6,504 bases of DNA from an uncultured Lachnospiraceae bacterium (GTDB lineage Bacteria > Bacillota > Clostridia > Lachnospirales > Lachnospiraceae), in NCBI GenBank assembly GCA_902795625.1, contig CADBLW010000036.1, positions 1-6,504 on the forward strand. The letters run 5' to 3'. Below are positions 1 to 4,945 of the stretch, piece by piece. The notes below the pieces were generated by a model. That model made no database searches. It was not told the origin of the DNA and was given only the letters and a program-made list of their open reading frames with translations. Position numbers and translations under genes: made by a program. Every line of letters begins with the position of its first letter. Position 1 is the first letter of the stretch.

Positions 1-426
1 GCGTTTGACAACGTCGTGATGGTCGACTCGGACACCGAGGGTGTGACATTGACCGCCGGCGGTTTCAAGAGTACCGACACGAACGTGTTCGCAACCAAGT
101 TCGAGAACGGCCAGGTGTGCTTCCCGGAGAACTGGAAACACGGCGCAGCGGACGGCAGCGAGCCCTTCGTGCTGAAGGCTGAGTGCCGGTCCATCCTGCT
201 TGCGTACAAGAAGACGACGGAGAGCAGCTTCGGCGAGGTTGAGATCCTTGTGGACGGCCAGGTTGTGAAAACCGTGAACGGCAAGGAGGCCGGTGGCTGG
301 AACAACCCGTACACCCTTGTTCTGCTCAACGAGGATGAGGTCGGGGAACACACTCTCGAGGTGCGCATGGCCGCAGGCAGCGAGGACAAGGAGTTCACGA
401 TCCTTGCCGTGGGTATCGGAAAGTAA
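1..426 (+). CDS. SGNH/GDSL hydrolase-like protein, C-terminal fragment (5' end outside window)
   Basis: The frame is open from the first base and ends in TAA at 424-426, so this is the last 141 codons of a longer gene whose start lies upstream. The catalytic SGNH core is not visible. The assignment rests on clear similarity to the C-terminal part of the SGNH hydrolase at 4946-6504: both have FP-x-NW-x-H, then EPFV, a CR pair, L-x-Y-K, FG and VDG in the same order and spacing, roughly 40 percent identity by eye over about 50 residues. The region alternates short hydrophobic strands with turns and ends in a likely final strand (FTILAVGIGK), which suggests a beta-sandwich accessory or carbohydrate-binding module. 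That structural reading is inference. No signal or membrane segment is seen here. No convincing intrinsic terminator follows the stop. The parent enzyme may be a carbohydrate esterase, but only the accessory domain is seen. Confidence 0.8.
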   Translation, partial: AFDNVVMVDSDTEGVTLTAGGFKSTDTNVFATKFENGQVCFPENWKHGAADGSEPFVLKAECRSILLAYKKTTESSFGEVEILVDGQVVKTVNGKEAGGWNNPYTLVLLNEDEVGEHTLEVRMAAGSEDKEFTILAVGIGK

Positions 427-495
427 TCGGTACAGGAAGTTCGCGGTCCCGGAGCGTGTATTGAAAAGCACTGAAGCAGGACTGTTTTGGTGAGG

Positions 496-548
496 TTTGA
501 AAAAGGTAAAAAATATTTACAAATAGTACTTGCTTTTTTGAAAAAGGT
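496..548 (+). repeat. 12-bp direct repeat TTTGAAAAAGGT flanking and overlapping the promoter
   Basis: TTTGAAAAAGGT occurs at 496-507 and again at 537-548, 41 bp apart start to start (about four helical turns). The second copy lies in the -35/-10 spacer of the promoter ending at 558, and the first lies just upstream of its -35. The arrangement would suit a repressor or regulator binding on one face of the DNA, but the motif is A-rich and could be chance in an AT-rich gap. Confidence 0.4.
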
Positions 549-558
549 GAGTTATAAT
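530..558 (+). promoter_or_regulatory. Sigma-A-type promoter for the leader and AAA ATPase gene
   Basis: A perfect -10 hexamer TATAAT lies at 553-558. Seventeen bases upstream is a weak -35, TTGCTT (530-535), in a strongly AT-rich segment unlike the flanking genes. Transcription would start near 565, giving a leader of about 310 nt before the ATG at 876. The -35 match is only TTG, so an activator may be needed. A 12-bp direct repeat overlaps this promoter. Confidence 0.6.
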
Positions 559-633
559 CACGTCACGCTGTTGAAACATTAACCAATTTCGTTGATTTGT
601 TTTTCAAGGGTGACTGAATAATGAAATAATCTT

Positions 634-720
634 AAGGACTGTTGTAAGCGGATGTAAAAGAGAATGGTTGCCGTGAGGCATACCATGTCTGTTGGGCATC
701 ATTGCACAACGGTCCTTTTT
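634..720 (+). ncRNA. Structured leader RNA / terminator-like long hairpin (candidate attenuator)
   Basis: One long imperfect hairpin can be drawn by hand. AAGGACTGTTG (634-644) pairs fully with CAACGGTCCTT (707-717), with one G-U, and T645-A706 extends it. After bulged AA, G648-C649 pairs with G704-C705. Then 651-655 (GATGT) pairs with 696-700 (GCATC). The tip is a 9-bp helix, 664-672 with 677-686, with one bulged T, closed by a GTGA tetraloop of the GNRA class. The 3' arm runs into TTTTT (716-720), as in an intrinsic terminator. Bases 707-712 also have rival partners: a second CTGTTG at 689-694, and GTTGTGC at 721-727 pairing with 704-710. Mutually exclusive pairings of this kind are typical of attenuators. 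It lies about 70 nt after the predicted transcription start and 155 nt before the AAA gene. I do not recognise a known riboswitch class. It could instead be a small RNA or a late terminator for the upstream gene. Confidence 0.5.
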
Positions 721-732
721 GTTGTGCCGTAC

Positions 733-751
733 GCACCTTGACAATTGAATC
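733..751 (+). promoter_or_regulatory. boxA-like sequence (rRNA-type antitermination element) in the leader
   Basis: GCACCTTGACAATTGAATC resembles the boxA of bacterial rRNA operons (the E. coli core is close to GCTCTTTAACAATTTATC), which is bound by NusB and S10 to make RNA polymerase resist termination. It lies just after the terminator-like hairpin at 634-720, and a small GTGC/GCAC stem (724-727 with 733-736) touches its 5' end. Its TTGACA (738-743) has no -10 at normal spacing, so it is not counted as a promoter. The resemblance is by eye and position-dependent, so this is a tentative call. Confidence 0.25.
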
Positions 752-860
752 CGCTGATGCACGGACGTACCGACCGGGGAAGCCACGCGATGATATGAGC
801 GGGCCAGGGAAACGCACCGCAGCAGACAGCGACATGCAGCAAATGGTTTGTTTTTCAGAA

Positions 861-867
861 AGAGAGG
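861..867 (+). promoter_or_regulatory. Ribosome binding site that decides the AAA gene start
   Basis: AGAGAGG lies 8 nt before ATG 876. The same frame is open back to ATGs at 834, 795 and 702, but none has a comparable purine-rich site, and the 702 codon lies inside the leader hairpin. The start at 876 is therefore preferred. Confidence 0.65.
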
Positions 868-875
868 CGCAGCAC

Positions 876-2942
876 ATGACAGATTATTTGAAGTACACCA
901 CCGGAAATCTCAACAATGCAGCCGCATTGAAGTTTGAGAGGACGAAGAGTGACTACAGGCGCATGAACATGCTTAATCAGGTGAGCGAGCGGTTTCTTCA
1001 TTCCGCGGTCATTCTTCCGGAGGGTGAGTTCCTGGGCGTTCAGCTTTCTGTGACCGGGAACTCCGAAATGGGTTGTGCAGCATTTTCCGGGCCGAAGACC
1101 GAGGCTTCCAAGGAGGATTTCAACTGGATCTTCCGGGTGTTCGGCGAGGCGGATGATACCGCGGCAGCAACCCTGCGGGATGTGTTCGGGGAGAACCGGA
1201 CGGTGTACAGGCTCACGTCGATCGAGGGCGGACCGAAGGATATCGAACAGAGGAAATCCGGTCGTTACGAACGTTACGATCCTTACGACGATGACCTCGG
1301 CGAAAGCTTCGTGATGAGTTATTTCCGGGACATGTTCAACCTGTTGAGACAGGAGGACGCGGTAGTGCAGATTACCGCGGCCGGCGTTTCGGCAGGAACC
1401 GGACGGCACGGGATGATACTGATCAGCCTGCCCGGAAAGATCCCGCTTCGGCTGGAGGCACTCATCTCGCTGGCATTTCCGCATTTTGCGGTAGAGGAGA
1501 TCGGATCGCCGACGGACAGTGAGGATGCTTTTCCGTACCTTTCGGACAGAAGCTTTACGGAAGGGATGACGATGTTCCTCGGGGCGCTCGGGGCGCAGGA
1601 GGAGACGCCGGGGAAGGCGGAGAAGCCGGAAGAGAAAGCGGATGATTGGGACGACGGGTTCGACAAGGAAGACTTCTGCATCGACGACGATGAGGACAGC
1701 GGTGAAACCGGAAATGGCGGAACGGACGGAGACGACGGCAAGACCGGAGGAGAAGCCGGAGACGGCGGAGGAGAAACCGGGAAAGACGGCGGAACCACCG
1801 GCAAGGACGGAACGACCGGAGGTGACAGTGAAACAGGAAAGAACGGTACGGACGACGGGGATGGCAGGAAACCTGTCTCGGTCCGGGAACTGAGGCTTTC
1901 GTGTGGGGCACTGAATATTCTTCTGCAGGCCGGGATTGACACGGTGGAGAAGCTTGAGGAATTGAGCGATGAGGACATGCGGAATTTGAAAGGCATCAGC
2001 CGCAGCCGTATGAATGAGATCCAGGAAAGAATCGAGGAGTACCGGAGAATGCCACAGACGGTCCTTCTGCCGAAGACGGATAAGACGTACGCGGAACAGC
2101 TCGCGGAGCTGATCGGACTCACCGAGGTGAAGAAGCAGGTCGAACGGATCACCGCATTTGCCAGAATGAAAAAGGCGATGGAGCAGGACGGAAGAAAGGG
2201 CCTGTCGGTGGCGATGAACATGGAGTTCGTCGGAAATCCCGGAACGGCCAAGACGACGGTCGCCAGACTTGTCGCCGGGATATTTTACGAGAACGGACTT
2301 CTGGAAAGCCGGGAGATGGTGGAGGTCGGACGGGCCGGGCTCGTCGCGCGCTACGTCGGGCAGACGGCGGATCTGGTGAAAAGCGTGTTCCGAAAGGCAA
2401 AGGGAAAGCTCCTGTTCATCGACGAGGCATACTCGCTGGTCGACGAATGGGAAAATTCCTACGGCGATGAAGCGATCAACACCATCGTTCAGGAGATGGA
2501 GAACAACCGGGAAGATACGATCGTAGTCTTCGCCGGGTATCCGGACAAGATGGAGAAGTTCTTCAACAGAAACCCGGGCCTGCGGTCGAGGGTTCCGTTC
2601 CGGGTCAGCTTTCCGGATTACTCGGCGGACGAGATGCTGCAGATCACAGGTTACGAGGTCGGAAAGAGGGGCTTTTCCATGACACCTCCCGCGAGGGAGC
2701 GGGTGCTGGAGCTCTGCAAAGAGGAACTCGGGAAACCGGATTGCGGAAACGGCAGGTTCTGCAGGAACCTTGTGGAAAATGCGATCCTTGAGTACGCAAC
2801 AAGGGTTTTCGGTCCCGGCAAGGAGGACACGAAGCCGGATTACATTTTACGAAAAGTCGATTTCGCGGAGCCGGAGCCGAAGCCGGAGCAGGAGCCGGAG
2901 AAAGTTGAGGAAAAGAGAAGGATCATCGGGTTCGTGGCATGA
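876..2942 (+). CDS. SpoVK/CbbX-family AAA+ ATPase with an RNA polymerase alpha-CTD-like domain
   Basis: A 688-residue protein. Residues 1-240 form an unrecognised mixed domain. Residues 241-333 are a disordered acidic linker that turns Gly/Thr/Asp-rich at 276-330. Residues 336-389 closely resemble the C-terminal domain of RNA polymerase alpha (motifs LRLS, AGI-TVE-L, SDEDM). At the position of the DNA-binding Arg265 of E. coli RpoA it has Gly344, and the Gly-Lys-Lys of the second DNA contact is Ser-Arg-Ser, so DNA binding is doubtful and a protein-docking role more likely. Residues from about 405 to 650 are the AAA+ domain: Walker A GNPGTAKTT (453-461), pore-loop-like GRAGLVARYVG (485-495), Walker B LLFIDEAY with D516-E517, and Arg fingers in LRSR (R570, R572). 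This family (SpoVK, CbbX, EccA) makes hexameric remodelling ATPases. The tail has Glu-Pro repeats and ends RRIIGFVA. No signal peptide or membrane segment, so cytoplasmic. Its substrate is unknown. It appears monocistronic, with its own promoter and a terminator at 3038-3069. Confidence 0.85.
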   Translation: MTDYLKYTTGNLNNAAALKFERTKSDYRRMNMLNQVSERFLHSAVILPEGEFLGVQLSVTGNSEMGCAAFSGPKTEASKEDFNWIFRVFGEADDTAAATLRDVFGENRTVYRLTSIEGGPKDIEQRKSGRYERYDPYDDDLGESFVMSYFRDMFNLLRQEDAVVQITAAGVSAGTGRHGMILISLPGKIPLRLEALISLAFPHFAVEEIGSPTDSEDAFPYLSDRSFTEGMTMFLGALGAQEETPGKAEKPEEKADDWDDGFDKEDFCIDDDEDSGETGNGGTDGDDGKTGGEAGDGGGETGKDGGTTGKDGTTGGDSETGKNGTDDGDGRKPVSVRELRLSCGALNILLQAGIDTVEKLEELSDEDMRNLKGISRSRMNEIQERIEEYRRMPQTVLLPKTDKTYAEQLAELIGLTEVKKQVERITAFARMKKAMEQDGRKGLSVAMNMEFVGNPGTAKTTVARLVAGIFYENGLLESREMVEVGRAGLVARYVGQTADLVKSVFRKAKGKLLFIDEAYSLVDEWENSYGDEAINTIVQEMENNREDTIVVFAGYPDKMEKFFNRNPGLRSRVPFRVSFPDYSADEMLQITGYEVGKRGFSMTPPARERVLELCKEELGKPDCGNGRFCRNLVENAILEYATRVFGPGKEDTKPDYILRKVDFAEPEPKPEQEPEKVEEKRRIIGFVA
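1701..1865 (+). repeat. Low-complexity Gly/Thr/Asp-coding segment within the AAA gene
   Basis: These bases code residues 276-330, built almost only from Gly, Thr, Asp, Glu, Lys and Asn with recurrent TGKDG and GGETG units. The DNA is a degenerate purine-rich repeat (ACCGGA, GACGG, GGAGAA units). It probably encodes a flexible linker, and such sequences often vary in length between strains. Stop-free antisense frames here are a by-product of composition. Confidence 0.7.
2868..2900 (+). repeat. GAGCCG-type hexamer repeat coding a Glu-Pro tail
   Basis: Repeats of GAGCCG and variants encode alternating Glu-Pro, Lys-Pro and Gln-Glu-Pro near the C terminus of the AAA protein. Such EP/KP tails are usually extended and unfolded. 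The segment directly precedes the 41-bp tandem repeats. Confidence 0.6.
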
Positions 2943-3043
2943 GCCCGTTGAACAGAAGAAGGACTATCGGGCTTGTCACATCAAGCCGTTGAACAGAAGA
3001 AGGATCATCGGGCTTGTCACATCAAGCCGTTGAACAGAAGAAA
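2904..3043 (+). repeat. Tandem repeat of about 41 bp straddling the AAA gene stop codon
   Basis: Two nearly identical 41-bp units lie at 2947-2987 and 2988-3028, differing only by CT versus TC in the middle. A third unit starts at 3029 and matches for about 15 bases before merging into the terminator. A diverged 43-bp unit at 2904-2946 is the end of the AAA coding region, including the codons for RRIIGFVA and the TGA stop; it shares GAAGGATCATCGGG with unit 2. Units 1 and 2 each contain a small hairpin, GGCTTG-TCACAT-CAAGCC (2970-2987 and 3011-3028). The pattern suggests duplication of the 3' end of the gene, or capture of the gene end by an existing repeat. Confidence 0.85.
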
Positions 3044-3069
3044 GCCGCTGCAGGAGCAGCGGCTTTCTT
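3038..3069. terminator. Bidirectional intrinsic terminator between convergent genes
   Basis: A perfect 14-bp stem: AAGAAAGCCGCTGC (3038-3051) pairs with GCAGCGGCTTTCTT (3056-3069) around the loop AGGA. The A-rich and T-rich ends of the stem serve as the T tract on either strand. It lies 95 nt after the AAA stop and 19 nt after the GH30 stop (on the other strand), so it can end both transcripts. Confidence 0.88.
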
Positions 3070-3088
3070 GAAGTCCGATGTGGACGGA

Positions 3089-4642
3089 TCACTTGGATTT
3101 TCCTTCCAGAACGACGGTCGTCACGCTCTCGCCGGGAAGCTCGAGCAGGCGGTCGTTGTTGAGGACGCCGAGGTCTTTGTAGAGCATGTCGGCGGTGTAG
3201 CCCTCGGTAAATACGGACTGGTAGCACTGCGAGCCCGTGATCTCATAGTTGTCGAGCGGGAGTTGTACTTTCGCGGCCTCCGCGTTGTTGTTGAGAAGAA
3301 CGAGGACAACCTTCGAGCCGTCGGGGCTCTTGTAGCCGCTCAGGCGGACACCTGCGGCGGGAGTGAGGTTAGCGTCGATGCGGATGTAACCGGGGCGGAT
3401 AAACTCCGAAAAATGACGCATCGCGTAGTAGTCTCCGGTCACCATGTAGCCCTTCTCGGAAGCGCCGTCTTTGAAACGCGTGCCGCAGATGATCAGGTTG
3501 CCGCAGTCGATACCGTCCAGCGCGCTGCCGGTCCATACGCCTCCCCAGAAGATGTAGGCGTTGAGGTTCTCATGGATCAGCGAGTTGTTGATGACATTGG
3601 CCGTCTCGAGGGCGGTGCCGCGGTAGAACTCGGTCTGCCATTTGCGGGCGCCGTAATCCTTTGCGAGGGAGGTAACGCCTCGGAAGTTCATGAGGAACGA
3701 ATCGTAGTTGCAGGAGTTCGGATCATCGGAGGACTCGCCGCCCAAGTAGAGGTGGTGACCGATGACGCTGACGCTGTCCGGCTCCTCCGCGATAATGTTG
3801 CGCAGGTAGGCGCGCAGCTCGGTTGGCGCTACCGTCATTGTCTCGGGAGCAACCATCTGCGGAGTGTCCTCACCGTAGGAGTCGCGGAAGAGACGGTAGG
3901 TTGCAAGGAACGCCTTCGCGTAGGAGGCGAGGTTTTCATTTTCCTCGGGAGCGAACTCGCAGCCGTCATAGCTTGCCTGATAGTCGCACTCGTTCTGGAT
4001 ACTCACATAATCCACCGCGATGCCGGCTTTGCGGTAAGCATCCACGGCTTCCTTCCACCAGGCCGCGAACTCGTCATAGCAGTACTGGCCGTTCTCATCC
4101 TTCTTCAGGGTTCCGTAGCCGTTGATCGTGTTGTTGCTCTTCAGATCGGCCGTAGGAGACCAGCTGGAATACAATACAGTGACATCCTCACCGCGCTCAG
4201 CAGCGCGCTTTTTCGCGGCGTCGTAGTAGCGTTTGTTCGTCAGTGCGGAAGAATTAAACGTGCTGTAACCGTACTCATTCTTGAAGCGGAGGATCGTGAA
4301 ACCGGCGTCCTTGAAGAGAAGATCAAAAACCTCTTCGTAATGCTGTCTCCGGAAGATCATGTCGGCGTACCACGTGAAGCCGGCGCCGAAGCCGTCGATC
4401 GTCTGGTGCGTACCGCTGAGGTCCAGACTCAGCTGGCGGGCATCGGGGTCGATCACCGGGCCGGAGGGCGTGGGGGACGGGGTTTCCGTGGGAGTCGCGG
4501 ACGGCTCCGAGGGAGTCTTGTTCGTATCATTCCCGTTGCAGGCTGTGAGCGTGAACACGGCCAGGATCACAAGGCAGAGGATCGTGAGAGCTCTGCCGCG
4601 GAGGATCCGTGACGGGCGACTTTTCTTAAGAGATGAATTCAT
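3089..4642 (-). CDS. Glycoside hydrolase family 30 lipoprotein, probable endo-xylanase
   Basis: 517 residues on the - strand. The N terminus has Lys/Arg residues, a hydrophobic helix (18-32) and a lipobox LTAC with Cys35, so the protein is predicted to be lipid-anchored outside the membrane. A Pro/Thr/Ser linker (about 43-62) follows. The catalytic (beta/alpha)8 region begins near DGFGA (83-87). It has SIQNE with Glu218 as probable acid/base and WQTEFY with Glu338 as probable nucleophile, both at the expected GH30 places, plus a YSSWSP strand and HHLY (296-299). The segment HFSEFIRPGYIRIDA and the final LPGESVTTVVL closely match the beta side domain of Bacillus subtilis XynC (subfamily 8). 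XynC has an IRR segment that binds glucuronic acid; the aligned stretch here reads FWGGVWTG (365-372), so glucuronate dependence seems lost. ATG 4642 is chosen because of AAGGAAA at 4648-4654; an in-frame ATG at 4669 lacks a good site. Related GH30 activities (for example other xylan or glucan hydrolases) remain possible. Confidence 0.87.
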   Translation of the reverse strand: MNSSLKKSRPSRILRGRALTILCLVILAVFTLTACNGNDTNKTPSEPSATPTETPSPTPSGPVIDPDARQLSLDLSGTHQTIDGFGAGFTWYADMIFRRQHYEEVFDLLFKDAGFTILRFKNEYGYSTFNSSALTNKRYYDAAKKRAAERGEDVTVLYSSWSPTADLKSNNTINGYGTLKKDENGQYCYDEFAAWWKEAVDAYRKAGIAVDYVSIQNECDYQASYDGCEFAPEENENLASYAKAFLATYRLFRDSYGEDTPQMVAPETMTVAPTELRAYLRNIIAEEPDSVSVIGHHLYLGGESSDDPNSCNYDSFLMNFRGVTSLAKDYGARKWQTEFYRGTALETANVINNSLIHENLNAYIFWGGVWTGSALDGIDCGNLIICGTRFKDGASEKGYMVTGDYYAMRHFSEFIRPGYIRIDANLTPAAGVRLSGYKSPDGSKVVLVLLNNNAEAAKVQLPLDNYEITGSQCYQSVFTEGYTADMLYKDLGVLNNDRLLELPGESVTTVVLEGKSK

Positions 4643-4647
4643 GGCAT

Positions 4648-4654
4648 TTTCCTT
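4648..4654 (-). promoter_or_regulatory. Ribosome binding site of the GH30 gene
   Basis: Reading the - strand, AAGGAAA precedes ATG 4642 by 5 nt (the AGGA core by about 7). It supports this start over the upstream in-frame ATG at 4669, and this start places the signal peptide at a normal distance from the N terminus. Confidence 0.65.
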
Positions 4655-4735
4655 TCGCGCATTTCGCATCGCGTTTCCGGCCGGAGCCGGGGCTTTCTCT
4701 GTCAGTTGGCAGGCGGTGCGGTTTTGATCACAAGC

Positions 4736-4764
4736 AGTATAGCAAATAACCCCGCGTTCGGCAA
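4736..4764 (-). promoter_or_regulatory. Promoter of the GH30 gene
   Basis: On the - strand, TTGCCG (4764-4759) is followed after 17 bases by TATACT (4741-4736). The -10 is preceded by TGC, giving an extended -10. Predicted start is near 4729, with an untranslated leader of about 87 nt. The frame of the GH30 gene is open upstream through this promoter, which argues against any earlier start codon. Confidence 0.7.
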
Positions 4765-4794
4765 CTGTCTTATTTTCCGTGTGAGCTGTTGCCG
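4759..4794. promoter_or_regulatory. Inverted repeat CGGCAAC/GTTGCCG, operator-like
   Basis: CGGCAAC (4759-4765) and GTTGCCG (4788-4794) are perfect inverted arms separated by 22 bp. The left arm coincides with the -35 hexamer of the GH30 promoter, and the right arm lies between the two divergent promoters. A dimeric regulator binding here could block GH30 transcription. A 7-bp arm pair can arise by chance in a 300-bp gap, so the call is tentative. Confidence 0.35.
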
Positions 4795-4838
4795 GTGCTT
4801 CCCGGACAGGCTTTTGCTGCATTTTCCGAAAGAAACCT

Positions 4839-4868
4839 TTTACTTTTGTTGACAAACTATGATATAAT
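4839..4868 (+). promoter_or_regulatory. Promoter of the SGNH hydrolase gene
   Basis: A perfect TATAAT lies at 4863-4868, with TTTACT (4839-4844) 18 bases upstream as a possible -35. A perfect TTGACA (4849-4854) is also present but only 8 bases from TATAAT, so the two cannot act together. It could pair with the poor -10 CAAGAT (4872-4877) at 17 bases. The start would be near 4875 for the TATAAT form. AT-richness here contrasts with the coding regions. Confidence 0.6.
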
Positions 4869-4894
4869 ATGCAAGATAGTGGAAAAATGTGCTC

Positions 4895-4918
4895 ATCGCG
4901 CCGCAAAGGTGCGGTGAT
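4895..4918 (+). other. Small leader hairpin upstream of the SGNH hydrolase ribosome site
   Basis: CGCCGC (4899-4904) pairs with GCGGTG (4911-4916, one G-U) around AAAGGT, and AT (4895-4896) can pair with AT (4917-4918) past a bulge. It sits 10 nt before the AGGAG at 4929-4933. It could affect mRNA stability or translation. The loop carries an AAAGG that resembles a Shine-Dalgarno core but has no start codon near it. Confidence 0.4.
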
Positions 4919-4928
4919 ATAGAGAAAA

Positions 4929-4933
4929 AGGAG
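4929..4933 (+). promoter_or_regulatory. Ribosome binding site of the SGNH hydrolase, long spacing
   Basis: AGGAG precedes ATG 4946 by 12 nt, longer than the usual 6-9, with TGAC repeats in between. No in-frame ATG, GTG or TTG lies closer, so 4946 is kept. The long spacing may lower translation efficiency. Confidence 0.55.
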
Positions 4934-4945
4934 ACTGACTGACGC

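Larger units (their letters stand above)
427..875. other. 449-bp intergenic region before the AAA gene
   Basis: Bases 427-495 hold nothing clear; a weak AAAAGCA/TGTTTT pairing is not a credible terminator. Bases 496-558 hold the direct repeat and promoter. Bases 559-633 are AT-rich leader with no motif seen. Bases 634-720 hold the long hairpin and 733-751 the boxA-like sequence. Bases 752-860 are GC-richer and stop-free in the AAA frame, but lack a ribosome site and are treated as untranslated. Confidence 0.6.

Noticed and set aside
464..490. AAAAGCA ... TGTTTT as a terminator for the first gene
   Set aside because: The stem is short, AT-only apart from two pairs, and needs a bulge; no proper T tract follows.
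738..766. TTGACA at 738-743 as a -35 of a second promoter
   Set aside because: No acceptable -10 hexamer occurs 16-18 bases downstream; the segment is better explained as part of the boxA-like stretch.
702..875. N-terminal extension of the AAA protein by 58 residues from ATG 702
   Set aside because: The start codon is inside the leader hairpin, no ribosome site precedes it, and ATG 876 has a good one.
1319..2251. A 310-codon - strand frame rich in Ser and Pro
   Set aside because: It is the complement of the Gly/Asp/Thr linker and AAA coding region; no start signal or domain seen.
2947..3043. CRISPR array
   Set aside because: The 41-bp units are directly adjacent with no unique spacers, only two full copies exist, and no cas genes are near.
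3014..4612. A 532-codon + strand open frame opposite the GH30 gene
   Set aside because: It is antisense to clear GH30 coding sequence, includes the terminator, shows no recognisable domain, and is explained by GC-rich codon use.
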